Source of the DNA: Ignavibacteriales bacterium
GTDB taxonomy: Bacteria > Bacteroidota > Ignavibacteria > Ignavibacteriales > Ignavibacteriaceae
DNA length: 64,000 nt
NCBI GenBank assembly: GCA_016707285.1
Contig: JADJIA010000003.1
Span: 644,320 to 708,319 of the forward strand
Direction: 5' to 3'
Below, piece by piece: positions 8,854 to 17,140 of the stretch (positions are counted from its first letter, which is position 1; each line of letters starts with the position of its first letter). Under the pieces are notes generated by a model. The model was given only the letters and a program-made list of their open reading frames with translations, did not search any database and was not told the DNA's origin. The position numbers were made by a program, and so were the translations under genes.

Positions 8854-9684
8854 TTGAGATTCAGGTTAACTCTCGTCTCCATTCTTTTTGTTTTCTCTGT
8901 ATCCGCCCAAAACGGACTTCATTCTCCGGAAAAAATTTTAAGTTTTGGAAAACATATTTATGAGCTCGGGTTTCATGACAAGGCAAAATATGAATTTGAA
9001 CGATTAACGGGCACTCCTCAATTTAATGAAAAAACACAGTTTTATATCGACCTTTGTAGAATTGAGCTTGAAGATTATCTTACTTTTACCAACAACCGTT
9101 ATCTGCCCCACCTGCGATACGCAATAGATAAAAAGAGGTTTGAGTCGGGAATTGATGTTATTGTCAGTCCTGATAGACTTGAAATAACGGACACAAGTGA
9201 ATTATCACTGAACATATTAAAATTGAAAATTCTTTCTGATATCAGGTCTAAAAAATTTGATGATGTTGACAAAAATTCCATACACCTTTTTGGTAGTGAG
9301 GGGAGTGAATTCCTTTTAGACAATCTGGTGGAGAGAGTTGACCCTTCTACAAAATCTCCACTTTTTGCAGGGATACTCTCGGCGATAGTGCCGGGTTTGG
9401 GAAGAGTTTACACCGGGAATTATGGAGATGCTGCAGCGAGTCTGTTTATCACAAGTATTTTTGCATATCTTGCTTATTCCAACTTTTTTGACGGACATTA
9501 CCAGAGAGCCTGGATTTTTACGGGAATTGCGGCATTTTTTCAAGGCGGAAATATTTATGGTTCGGTTGCTTCAGCAAAAATTTATAATGAATCGCAGAGA
9601 GAGTTGACCGAAAAGAAGTTTTGGGAGTATTATCAAAAATCAAAACCGTTGAAACAACCAAACAAGATAGTGGAGGAGGAGTGA
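8854..9684 (+). CDS. Secreted/membrane protein of unknown function with C-terminal PGLGRVYTGNY hydrophobic region
   Basis: The 276-aa product has an N-terminal signal peptide (cleavage probably after VSAQ), a helical, TPR-like middle (YELGFHDKAKYEFERL), then a hydrophobic region from about residue 170 with SAIVPGLGRVYTGNYGDAA and two probable membrane helices. The TTG start is 1 bp after the YidD-like stop. The C-terminal glycine/proline motif recurs in the next gene (SALIPGAGQAYAGEY), so the two look like diverged paralogues. The pattern resembles DUF5683-type proteins, but I cannot confirm the family. Linkage to YidD suggests an envelope role. Confidence 0.6.
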   Translation: MRFRLTLVSILFVFSVSAQNGLHSPEKILSFGKHIYELGFHDKAKYEFERLTGTPQFNEKTQFYIDLCRIELEDYLTFTNNRYLPHLRYAIDKKRFESGIDVIVSPDRLEITDTSELSLNILKLKILSDIRSKKFDDVDKNSIHLFGSEGSEFLLDNLVERVDPSTKSPLFAGILSAIVPGLGRVYTGNYGDAAASLFITSIFAYLAYSNFFDGHYQRAWIFTGIAAFFQGGNIYGSVASAKIYNESQRELTEKKFWEYYQKSKPLKQPNKIVEEE

Positions 9685-10520
9685 ATTTCCGTTCGATGTT
9701 TCTCCATTTCTTCTTATTTTTGACATTGCCAATAGTAATAAATGCGCAAAAAGATGATTTGGCGAAGCAGTTTGATTTTGTAGATTCTCTCTATGATTCA
9801 GGCAGATATTACGATGCGATGATCGAAGCTGAGCGGTTGCTCTTTTTTGATTCACTTAAGTTATATCACTACAACGCAAACTTTATTAAAGGGCAGTGTT
9901 ATCGGGAGACGGGTCAATTCAAAAACGCCCGATATTGTTTTGAACTTGCGGCGGTAAATACACCTTCCAGAGATGAAAAATTTCTCGCAGAGCAGGAGAT
10001 TTTAAGGGTTTTAATTCTTGAAAGAAGATATTCTTCATTTGATAAAAGAATTGAGATACTTGAGAGAGTTTTCCCTGAAAAGAGTGTAATATTTGATTAT
10101 TGGCGGGGTTGGAGATATGCTTTTTCCGGTGAATGGGAAGATGCCCGGGAAAAATTTTCGATTTCCGACACTTCCTCTGAATTAATAAAGCTTTGCTCCA
10201 TGGCTGAAGAAAAAGAACTATCAATGACAAAAGGATTAGTTCTTTCCGCACTTATCCCGGGTGCAGGTCAGGCTTATGCAGGTGAATATCTAAATTCAGT
10301 GATAACCCTTGGCTGGGTGGCTTTTGGTGCCTGGCTTGTGTATGACGCAATAAGAGCTGACAGGTTTTTTGATGCACTGATCGAAGCAAATTATGTATTA
10401 TTCCGGTTTTACAAAGGTAATCTTTCCAATACGATTGACTATATCAACCGCAGGAATCTTGAAATAAAAAATGAGACATTACGATTTTTACAAATAAATT
10501 ATAAAGGACTTAAACCTTGA
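9681..10520 (+). CDS. Secreted TPR-like membrane protein, paralogue of the preceding gene
   Basis: The 279-aa protein has a signal peptide, TPR-like helices (YDSGRYYDAMIEAERL, ETGQFKNARYCFEL, SGEWEDAREKF) and a hydrophobic C-terminal third with SALIPGAGQAYAGEYLNS. I chose GTG 9681: it overlaps the preceding TGA as GTGA and follows a strong GGAGGAGGA (9672-9680). An in-frame TTG at 9621 would put 20 charged residues before the signal peptide. Its TGA overlaps the TTG of the ACT-domain gene. No function is known to me. Confidence 0.62.
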   Translation: MNFRSMFLHFFLFLTLPIVINAQKDDLAKQFDFVDSLYDSGRYYDAMIEAERLLFFDSLKLYHYNANFIKGQCYRETGQFKNARYCFELAAVNTPSRDEKFLAEQEILRVLILERRYSSFDKRIEILERVFPEKSVIFDYWRGWRYAFSGEWEDAREKFSISDTSSELIKLCSMAEEKELSMTKGLVLSALIPGAGQAYAGEYLNSVITLGWVAFGAWLVYDAIRADRFFDALIEANYVLFRFYKGNLSNTIDYINRRNLEIKNETLRFLQINYKGLKP

Positions 10521-10936
10521 ATATTTCAGAACAACAGATTTGGGACCTGACCAACCAGGCTATCGATAAATTGGGTGCAAACGCTTCCCCTGATATGATT
10601 CGGGATTATGTTGAAAAAGAAATTGCCAATCGACATGGAGGTTCTCTCCCCACCGAGAAGTTTGAAGGGAGAGTTATTATCACTGCTTTTGGCATTAACA
10701 AACCCGGAATTGTTGCCAAAATTACCGGTTCCCTCGCAGAGATGGAGATTGATCTTCAGGATATCTCACAAAAGATTATGCAAAACTTTTTTACTCTGAT
10801 CATGATTGTTGATATCACAAGTTCACCAAGGAATTTAAAAGAAGTTCAGGAAGAGCTCGCAAGAGTTGGTAAAGAACTTACAATCAAGATTTATGCCCAG
10901 CACGAGGATATTTTTCAGTATATGTTCCGCATTTAG
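10517..10936 (+). CDS. ACT-domain protein, UPF0237-like, with N-terminal extension
   Basis: The 139-aa protein carries an ACT domain at about residues 50-135 (RVIITAFGINKPGIVAKITG, then DLQDISQKI). ACT domains bind small ligands such as amino acids. UPF0237 proteins (about 90 aa) typically sit beside UPF0210 proteins, as here. This copy has about 48 extra N-terminal residues (WDLTNQAIDKLGANASPDMI) that look like a small helical domain. The TTG start overlaps the upstream TGA. Ligand and target are unknown. Confidence 0.78.
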   Translation: MNISEQQIWDLTNQAIDKLGANASPDMIRDYVEKEIANRHGGSLPTEKFEGRVIITAFGINKPGIVAKITGSLAEMEIDLQDISQKIMQNFFTLIMIVDITSSPRNLKEVQEELARVGKELTIKIYAQHEDIFQYMFRI

Positions 10937-11145
10937 GAATAACTTTCTGTGAGAAACAATTTTTGAACTGAAAGGTCTCTGGTTTAATAAACCTCTCTGT
11001 GTGTTTAGTGGTTTATTAAAATATTAATGAAAGTCGATATATTATTGAATTACTGCATTATTGGATTATTGCATTTTCTTTGTGTGCCCGGTAGTTTTTA
11101 AAAAATCCCCATCGGCACTTCAATTTTTTAAATAATGGAAATAAA
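10937..11145. repeat. Intergenic region with 16-bp direct repeat
   Basis: This is the 209-bp gap between the ACT and UPF0210 genes. It contains two copies of a 16-bp unit at 11041-11056 and 11057-11072 (ATTATTGAATTACTGC and ATTATTGGATTATTGC) and, at about 10991-11018, a string resembling the 9-bp repeat at 8458. No terminator is evident, so the pair may still be co-transcribed. Confidence 0.6.
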
Positions 11146-12507
11146 ATGAATTTTGAATTTAGCGAGATACTCGAAACAATCATGATGAGTGAAGTTGAAC
11201 ACTTCGACATCAGAACCGTTACCATGGGTATTAATTTAAGGGATTGCAGTGACAGAAACATCAATGTAGTCACGCAAAAAATTTATGAAAAGATTTTAAG
11301 GCTTGCCGGAAACCATGTAAAAAATGCTGAATCGATTGAAGCGGCTTATGGGATAAGGATTGCGAACAAAAGAGTGGCGGTTACACCGGTGTCATTTATT
11401 GGTGACTCATTCTCCTCGGAAGAATATGTAAAAATTGCAGAGGCACTTGACCGGGCAGCGCACGAAATCGGTATTGACTACATCGGAGGTTATTCAGCCC
11501 TTGTTCAAAAAGGAATGTCGCCCGGTGAAAAGAATTTTATTTTATCGATCCCACAGGCATTAGCCACAACAAAAAAAGTTTGTTCAAGTGTAAATATTGG
11601 TTCAACCAAAGCCGGAATAAACATAGATGCAGTGAAAATGATGGCTCAAGTGATTAAAGATACTGCATATATTACTCGTGACGCAGGGTCGATTGGCTGT
11701 GCAAAATTAGTTGTTTTCTGCAACGCAGTTGAGGATAATCCCTTTATTGCAGGTGCATTTCATGGGATTACAGAGGGAGATGCAACTCTAAATGTCGGAG
11801 TGAGTGGACCAGGAGTGGTTCTTGAGGCGTTAAAAAATCACAAAGATGCATCAATTCAGGAACTGGCAGAAGTAATTAAAAAGACAGCATTTAAGATCAC
11901 TCGTGCAGGTGAACTCATTGGAAGAAAAGTTGCTGAAAAAGACGGCGTTGAGTTTGGAATAGTGGATATTTCTCTTGCACCAACTCCAGCTGAAGGTGAC
12001 AGTATCGCTGACATTCTGAAAGAAATTGGACTTGAAGATGTTGGAGCACCCGGAACCACAGCCTGTCTTGCGATGCTTAATGACAGTGTTAAAAAAGGTG
12101 GCTTGATGGCAAGTTCATCTGTGGGTGGACTCAGTGGAGCTTTCATTCCAGTAAGTGAAGATCAGGGAATGATCTCTGCCGCTGAAAAAGGACATTTAAC
12201 AATCGAAAAACTTGAGGCAATGACTGCTGTTTGTTCCGTTGGTCTCGACATGGTTGCCATACCGGGTGATACACCTGTGAACACAATCGCAGGAATAATC
12301 GCTGATGAGGCTGCAATTGGATTAATAAATGAAAAAACAACTGCATGCAGACTAATTCCGGCTTATGGTATGGGTGTAGGTGAGGCGGTTGATTATGGTG
12401 GTCTTCTTGGAAAAGCACCGATTATGGGAGTGAAGGTGTTAAGTGCGGATGTCTTTTTTGGAAGAGGCGGAAAAATACCTGCACCGGTTAGAAGTTTAAC
12501 AAATTAA
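11146..12507 (+). CDS. UPF0210 (DUF711, PFL-type) family protein
   Basis: The 453-aa product fits the UPF0210 family (about 450 aa), which is distantly related to pyruvate formate-lyase-like folds but has no proven reaction. Typical segments are VEHFDIRTVTMGINLRDCSD at the N terminus, GGYSALVQKGMSPGE, NIGSTKAGINIDAV, AFHGITEGDATLNVGVSGPG, and the glycine-rich FFGRGGKIPAPVRSL at the C terminus. The upstream ACT-domain gene is its usual partner in other genomes. Start ATG 11146. The gene ends before a bidirectional terminator. Confidence 0.9.
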   Translation: MNFEFSEILETIMMSEVEHFDIRTVTMGINLRDCSDRNINVVTQKIYEKILRLAGNHVKNAESIEAAYGIRIANKRVAVTPVSFIGDSFSSEEYVKIAEALDRAAHEIGIDYIGGYSALVQKGMSPGEKNFILSIPQALATTKKVCSSVNIGSTKAGINIDAVKMMAQVIKDTAYITRDAGSIGCAKLVVFCNAVEDNPFIAGAFHGITEGDATLNVGVSGPGVVLEALKNHKDASIQELAEVIKKTAFKITRAGELIGRKVAEKDGVEFGIVDISLAPTPAEGDSIADILKEIGLEDVGAPGTTACLAMLNDSVKKGGLMASSSVGGLSGAFIPVSEDQGMISAAEKGHLTIEKLEAMTAVCSVGLDMVAIPGDTPVNTIAGIIADEAAIGLINEKTTACRLIPAYGMGVGEAVDYGGLLGKAPIMGVKVLSADVFFGRGGKIPAPVRSLTN

Positions 12508-12585
12508 ACTTATGGAGAAATCCGGAGCATTGGGTGCTGTTCCATCAGGTTTAACTTGAGGAATTCGAATTCAAAACTTAAAATT

Positions 12586-12617
12586 GAGGCTGTCGCTTAA
12601 GTGGCAGCCTCTTTTAA
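12586..12617. terminator. Bidirectional intrinsic terminator between convergent genes
   Basis: The stem GAGGCTG / CAGCCTC is perfect over 7 bp, with a 12-nt centre that pairs partly. It is followed by CTTTTAATTTTT on the plus strand and preceded by AAAATT, giving a U-rich tail on the minus strand. It sits between the UPF0210 gene and the convergent gene at 12621. Confidence 0.8.
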
Positions 12618-12620
12618 TTT

Positions 12621-13076
12621 TTATTGAATGGCTTGTAATGCAACTAAAGCAATAACCTTGTCATCCGCATAAGTTAGAAGCATGATACCATGTTTTTTGA
12701 AATAATATTCAGAAACCATTTCAGTTTTCATCATGTCATCAGGCTTTCCCAGGATTTCAAGAGCTTTATTGATGTCTGAGTTCACGGCGATCTCTTTGCC
12801 ATCTATCATCAGGATTGAGGTTGGATCATCCGACATCACCTCAACCACCACCCCGTCCGTGTTGAACTGAACTGAAAGTTTAAGTCTGTCGTATAGCCAT
12901 AAATTCTCATCATATCCTTCCGATCTGGGTGACTTAAGGGCTTCTTTCACCTGATCTTTTGTCATTCCCAATGCAACGCCATCAATTGTTGCACCGATTT
13001 TATCACCGGTTTCCTGGGAAAACACTGACAGGGAAAAGAGAACTACAAGGAAAAAAGTAAACAACTTTGTACTCAT
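12621..13076 (-). CDS. Secreted hypothetical protein
   Basis: The 151-aa protein has a clear signal peptide (LFTFFLVVLFSLSVFSQ) and a segment IDGVALGMTKDQVKEALKSP that loosely resembles the SmpA/OmlA-like pattern (G-M-T-xx-qV-xxxLG-P), repeated weakly as INKALEILGKPDDM. Start ATG 13076 is preceded by GGAG; an upstream in-frame start would bury the signal peptide behind 19 residues. Periplasmic or outer-membrane location is inferred; function unknown. Confidence 0.7.
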   Translation of the reverse strand: MSTKLFTFFLVVLFSLSVFSQETGDKIGATIDGVALGMTKDQVKEALKSPRSEGYDENLWLYDRLKLSVQFNTDGVVVEVMSDDPTSILMIDGKEIAVNSDINKALEILGKPDDMMKTEMVSEYYFKKHGIMLLTYADDKVIALVALQAIQ

Positions 13077-13215
13077 GTTAACTCCATATGTTAAAAGATT
13101 TGGAAACTGAATATTATACTGCTCAACTTGCAAAAAGTTTTTATCTAAAACAAAAATTCAGATGAGGGAGTATCAATTAAAGTATCGGAGTAGCGAAGAA
13201 TCCAAACAGCACAGA

Positions 13216-13267
13216 TTTTAAGCGTGAGGGTGAGGAGTGGTAATCGTCCCGATTGCCATCTGCAACA
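13216..13267 (+). repeat. Dispersed 52-bp repeat, copy 2
   Basis: It matches 7159-7210 in the same orientation, with a 35-nt core (13229-13263) differing at only two positions. Here the short-period tandem run follows the element, whereas at copy 1 the octamer array precedes it. Confidence 0.8.
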
Positions 13268-13275
13268 CGAAATGG

Positions 13276-13328
13276 CTCAAGTTACTCAGATCCTCGAATC
13301 ACTAAAATACTTAAGTACTCAAGTTCTT
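13276..13328 (+). repeat. Degenerate 8-9 bp tandem run (CTCAAGTA-like)
   Basis: Six decayed units can be read as CTCAAGTTA, CTCAGATC, CTCGAATCA, CTAAAATA, CTTAAGTA, CTCAAGTT. The unit size is close to the octamer array at 7055, but the sequence differs. Confidence 0.5.
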
Positions 13329-13429
13329 TCTCCCCCCATCCCTGAATTTTCCTTATATTTACTTTTTAAATATTTCTTTTTCCGGGAGACCGCTCCCGAG
13401 ACCAATTTCCAATAATTTTGTAAGATTTG

Positions 13430-14770
13430 ATGAGCAAAAAACAAGTATATATTGAGACTTATGGATGTCAGATGAACACCGCCGATACCGAATTGGTGAT
13501 GGGAATCCTGAATAATAATGGTTATGACTTCGCTAAAGATGTACAAAGTGCAGATGTTGTGTTTTTAAATACATGCAGCATCCGCGAGAATGCTGAACAG
13601 AGAATTTATGGACGACTCGGCAATCTTAAAATCCTCAAAGAGAAAAATCCACAAATGGTTGTGGGAATCCTCGGATGTATGGCTGAGAGGTTAAAAAAGA
13701 ACCTGATAGAAGAGAGAAAACTTGTTGATATCATCGTAGGACCGGATGAATACAGACGCCTGCCGGAATTGATGGATGTGGTTTATGGCGGTGGAAAAGG
13801 GATTGGGGTAAAACTTTCAAGAACTGAAACCTACGACGACATAATACCTTATCGCGAAGAGGGGCTTCAAGCGTGGATTTCAGTGATGAGAGGGTGCGAC
13901 AAATTTTGTACCTATTGTGTTGTCCCTTTCACCCGTGGAAGAGAAAGAAGCAGAAGCCTCGAATCGATCGTAAAAGAGGTGGAACATCTCTCGGCAAAAG
14001 GATTTAGAGAAGTTACTCTTCTTGGACAAAATGTGAACTCTTACGACGACAACGGAAATGATTTTGCTGATCTTCTTGCAGCCGTTGCAAGTGTTGATAC
14101 GGGAATACGGGTAAGATATATGACTTCTCACCCCCAGGATTTTTCTGACAAGCTGCTTTATACAATAGCCGCACATGAAAACCTGTGCAATTATATTCAT
14201 CTTCCTGTTCAATCGGGTTCAAACAGAATTTTGGAATTGATGAACAGAACCTACACGGTTGAACACTATTTAACGATTATTGAGAAGGCAAAAAAAATAA
14301 TTCCGGGTGTGAGCTTTTCCACCGATATTATATCAGGCTTTCCAACCGAGACTCTTGAAGATCATCTGATGACGCTTGAGCTTATGGAGAAGGTAAAATA
14401 TGACGGTGCATTTATGTTTAAATATTCTCCGAGAGAGGGTACAAAAGCATACAGAATGGGGGATGATGTTCCTGAAGAAGTTAAAAGTAAACGGTTGCAA
14501 CAAATTATCGAGCTTCAACACCGCCACTCATTGGAATTAAATTCTGAATTGATTGGTAAAACTGAAAAAGTGCTTGTTGAAGGTTTCTCTAAAAAAAGTG
14601 ATAAGTTTTTTGCGGCAAGAACCGACTCCAACAAAATTGTTGTAATTCCCATTCAAGATGGAATTGTTGAAGGTGATTATGTTGAGGTCAGGATCGACCG
14701 TGTAACATCAGGAACACTTTTTGGTGAGGTTACTTCAGTTTTTGATAAATATAAAAGTTCAGCAGTATAA
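13430..14770 (+). CDS. miaB: tRNA-2-methylthio-N6-dimethylallyladenosine synthase MiaB
   Basis: MiaB is a radical-SAM methylthiotransferase that converts i6A37 to ms2i6A37 in tRNAs reading UNN codons. The 446-aa product has an N-terminal UPF0004 domain with ETYGCQMN, FLNTCSIRENA and LGCMAER supplying the three auxiliary-cluster cysteines, then the radical SAM motif CDKFCTYC followed by VVPFTRGRERSR, and a C-terminal TRAM domain. ATG 13430 was chosen; a TTG lies one codon upstream. It heads a run of closely spaced genes to about 20230; miaB near a sigma-54 activator and lptE is a recurring Bacteroidota arrangement. Confidence 0.96.
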   Translation: MSKKQVYIETYGCQMNTADTELVMGILNNNGYDFAKDVQSADVVFLNTCSIRENAEQRIYGRLGNLKILKEKNPQMVVGILGCMAERLKKNLIEERKLVDIIVGPDEYRRLPELMDVVYGGGKGIGVKLSRTETYDDIIPYREEGLQAWISVMRGCDKFCTYCVVPFTRGRERSRSLESIVKEVEHLSAKGFREVTLLGQNVNSYDDNGNDFADLLAAVASVDTGIRVRYMTSHPQDFSDKLLYTIAAHENLCNYIHLPVQSGSNRILELMNRTYTVEHYLTIIEKAKKIIPGVSFSTDIISGFPTETLEDHLMTLELMEKVKYDGAFMFKYSPREGTKAYRMGDDVPEEVKSKRLQQIIELQHRHSLELNSELIGKTEKVLVEGFSKKSDKFFAARTDSNKIVVIPIQDGIVEGDYVEVRIDRVTSGTLFGEVTSVFDKYKSSAV

Positions 14771-14775
14771 ATATT

Positions 14776-15207
14776 ATGAAGATATTATTCAAGGCTCTGG
14801 CACTGATAGTTTTGATTTCGATACCCGCTTTTAGTCAGGTTCCTACACCAAAAGAGATATTTGAGGTGTATAAACAGGAAAACCATGACGAATTAAAAAA
14901 GATTCTTGGTGAATCGGGGGAAAAGATTGATACGGATATCAGTCTCTACATAAAAGCCTTGCTAACAAGTGATGGAGAAAAATCAGCGGCATTTCTTGAA
15001 CTTTTGATTCAGAGATATCCAAGGTCTGAGTTCACCGTCGCAGCGTATGCCGGATTGTATCTCTATTATCTTGCAACCGAAAATTTCAGGAAAGCCAATA
15101 ATTGCGTTTTTGCAGTTGAAAATGAATTCCCGGGAGCAGATTTTGAGTATTTTTTGGATGATTCTGTATCATCCGGTGAGACTGATGAAGAAATTCAACA
15201 GCCATAA
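14776..15207 (+). CDS. Secreted small TPR-like protein
   Basis: The 143-aa protein has a signal peptide (LFKALALIVLISIPAFSQ) and helical pairs resembling tetratricopeptide repeats (SAAFLELLIQRYPRSEFTVA, ATENFRKANNCVFAVENEFP). It begins 5 bp after miaB. No family recognised; probably a periplasmic interaction module. Confidence 0.65.
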   Translation: MKILFKALALIVLISIPAFSQVPTPKEIFEVYKQENHDELKKILGESGEKIDTDISLYIKALLTSDGEKSAAFLELLIQRYPRSEFTVAAYAGLYLYYLATENFRKANNCVFAVENEFPGADFEYFLDDSVSSGETDEEIQQP

Positions 15208-15230
15208 TCAACTAAACAGTTAGTGAACTG

Positions 15231-16010
15231 ATGTCTGATTCCATCAAAATAGTATTCACCGGTACCGGTTCAGGTAGATCCTCTCTCAACCGGTTTCATT
15301 CTTCATTTCTAATAAGATCTGACTCTTACAATCTGCTAATTGATGCCGGCGACGGAATCAGTCGAGCACTTTTGCGGCTTGGAATTGAATTCAAGGAAAT
15401 TGACGGGGTTTTAATTACTCATTTCCACCCTGACCATTTTTCGGGATTAATTACTTTAATTCAACAAATGAAGATGTATAACAGGCAAATGCCCCTTGAT
15501 TTGTTTGTATCAAAGAGCAACATCAGTTTTCTAAAGGAATTACTTAATAAAAGTTATATGCTTGAGGATCGGCTCGGGTTTGTTCTCAATTTCCAAAAAA
15601 TTGAAACTGGAAAACGACTCGATTTCAGGGGTAAATTTACTTTGACAGCTCTTGAGAATTCACATTTGCAGAAGTATCGGGATTATCCCGGTAAGGGGCT
15701 TGATTTTAAGAGTTATTCACTCGCAATTGAATCGGCAACGGGTGATCTTTTTTACTCGGGAGATGTTGATTCGCCCGCTGATTTGGATGTATTCAATTTT
15801 AATGCAAATTCAATTTTGGTTACTGAAACAACTCATATCTCGATTGAAGCTGTGATAAGATTATTACAAGAGAAAGAGATTAAAAAAATTATTTTAACTC
15901 ATTTGGATGCAGACGACCCTTCAACACTAATTTCAACCATCTCTGCTTCCTTTCCGGAGGGATTAAGCAGAATTACCATTGCACACGATGGTTTGATTAT
16001 ATCGGTTTAA
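15231..16010 (+). CDS. MBL-fold metallohydrolase, RNase Z-like
   Basis: The 259-aa product has the metallo-beta-lactamase metal motif as THFHPDHFSGL (about residues 63-73), an Asp-containing YSGDVD strand and a terminal TETTH and LTHLDADD supplying later metal ligands. Layout resembles ribonuclease Z / arylsulfatase-like hydrolases, but the long RNase Z exosite arm is not obvious, so the substrate is open. Starts 23 bp after the previous gene and ends 2 bp before the sigma-54 activator. Confidence 0.8.
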   Translation: MSDSIKIVFTGTGSGRSSLNRFHSSFLIRSDSYNLLIDAGDGISRALLRLGIEFKEIDGVLITHFHPDHFSGLITLIQQMKMYNRQMPLDLFVSKSNISFLKELLNKSYMLEDRLGFVLNFQKIETGKRLDFRGKFTLTALENSHLQKYRDYPGKGLDFKSYSLAIESATGDLFYSGDVDSPADLDVFNFNANSILVTETTHISIEAVIRLLQEKEIKKIILTHLDADDPSTLISTISASFPEGLSRITIAHDGLIISV

Positions 16011-16012
16011 AA

Positions 16013-17140
16013 ATGGAAGACATTCAGAAAAAATTAGGAATTATCGGCAGATCAAAAGAAATAAGAGACCTTGTAGATATTATTTTGCAGGTTGCGCCGA
16101 GTGATATCACTGTGTTAATCTACGGTGAAAGTGGAGTGGGGAAAGAAGTTTTTGCTCATGCGCTTCATATGGTGAGCAAAAGGGCTCAAAAAGAGATGTT
16201 GTCACTGAATTGTGGAGCTATTCCCGAGAGTTTACTCGAAAGTGAGCTTTTTGGGCACACCAAAGGTTCGTTTACCGGGGCAATAGAAAGCCGGAAGGGA
16301 TATTTTGAACTGGCGGACAATGCAACTCTATTTCTTGATGAGATTGGTGAGATGCCTCTTTCCACTCAGGTAAAATTCCTGAGGGTTTTGGAAACCAAAG
16401 AATTTATGAAAATTGGTGCTGAAAAGACAACCAGGGTTGATGTAAGAATTATTGCCGCCACAAACAAAAATTTACAGGATCTTGTGGATGAAAAAAAATT
16501 CAGGGAAGACCTCTATTTCAGACTGAAGGCAGTTGCACTCGAAATTCCCCCTCTCAGGAAAAGGAGACAGGATATCGAAGAGTTTGCACTCCATTTTGCC
16601 TCGTTATATTGTAAAAACAATCAAAGACCTCCTGTTGAGTTTGCAACCGATGCCATGAATCTGTTATATGAATATCCTTGGCCCGGAAATGTACGGGAAT
16701 TAAAAAATGCCGTTGAAACCGCAATAGCCCTCAGCCGTAATGGCTTACTGACGGCAGATTCGTTCAGAAATCTGTTACGAATTGATGGAAGGGCACCGGC
16801 TAAAAATTTGCCCGTCAGACTAAACAAATCATCGGATGAGGTTGAAAGAGACTTTATTTATAGAGCACTTTTTGAATTAAAAAAAGATATTCTTGAGCTC
16901 AAAGAGATGGTTTCCAATCTGACAGTAAACAACGGGCAGTTTGGCGATTTTCACATGTCGATGGCAAATGATGATCGTGATGACTTGAATGTTGATAAAG
17001 TTGAAAAAGAATTGATACTAAAAGCACTTCAAAAAGCCGGGGGCAATAAAAGAAAAGCTGCCATGTATCTTAATATTTCGGAGAGAACTCTCTACCGGAA
17101 ACTTGAAAAACTTGGATTCGAGGATTTTGATGCCAAATAG
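16013..17140 (+). CDS. Sigma-54-dependent transcriptional activator (AAA+ and Fis-type HTH)
   Basis: The 375-aa activator contains an AAA+ domain with Walker A GESGVGKE (about residues 42-49), sigma-54 contact loop GSFTGA (usual GAFTGA, conservative change), Walker B TLFLDEIGEM, and sensor region YPWPGNVREL. It ends with a Fis-type helix-turn-helix (NKRKAAMYLNISERTLYRKL). It has no N-terminal receiver or sensor domain, so it may be regulated by abundance or by a separate protein. Its 3' end overlaps lptE by 11 nt; the pairing recurs in Bacteroidota. Target promoters are not evident. Confidence 0.9.
   Translation: MEDIQKKLGIIGRSKEIRDLVDIILQVAPSDITVLIYGESGVGKEVFAHALHMVSKRAQKEMLSLNCGAIPESLLESELFGHTKGSFTGAIESRKGYFELADNATLFLDEIGEMPLSTQVKFLRVLETKEFMKIGAEKTTRVDVRIIAATNKNLQDLVDEKKFREDLYFRLKAVALEIPPLRKRRQDIEEFALHFASLYCKNNQRPPVEFATDAMNLLYEYPWPGNVRELKNAVETAIALSRNGLLTADSFRNLLRIDGRAPAKNLPVRLNKSSDEVERDFIYRALFELKKDILELKEMVSNLTVNNGQFGDFHMSMANDDRDDLNVDKVEKELILKALQKAGGNKRKAAMYLNISERTLYRKLEKLGFEDFDAK

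Larger units (their letters stand above)
13077..13429. other. 353-bp intergenic region upstream of miaB, with repeats
   Basis: There is no gene in this gap. It holds copy 2 of the 52-bp dispersed repeat (13216-13267), a degenerate 8-9 bp tandem run (13276-13328), a short hairpin (CGGGAG-ACCG-CTCCCG at 13383-13398), and a TAATTTTG (13413-13420) matching the Bacteroidota -7 pattern TAnnTTTG but without an obvious -33 element. A short plus-strand frame through 13224-13415 is not credible as a gene. Confidence 0.6.

Noticed and set aside
13224..13415. Short frame upstream of miaB
   Set aside because: It begins inside the dispersed repeat and has no recognisable domain.
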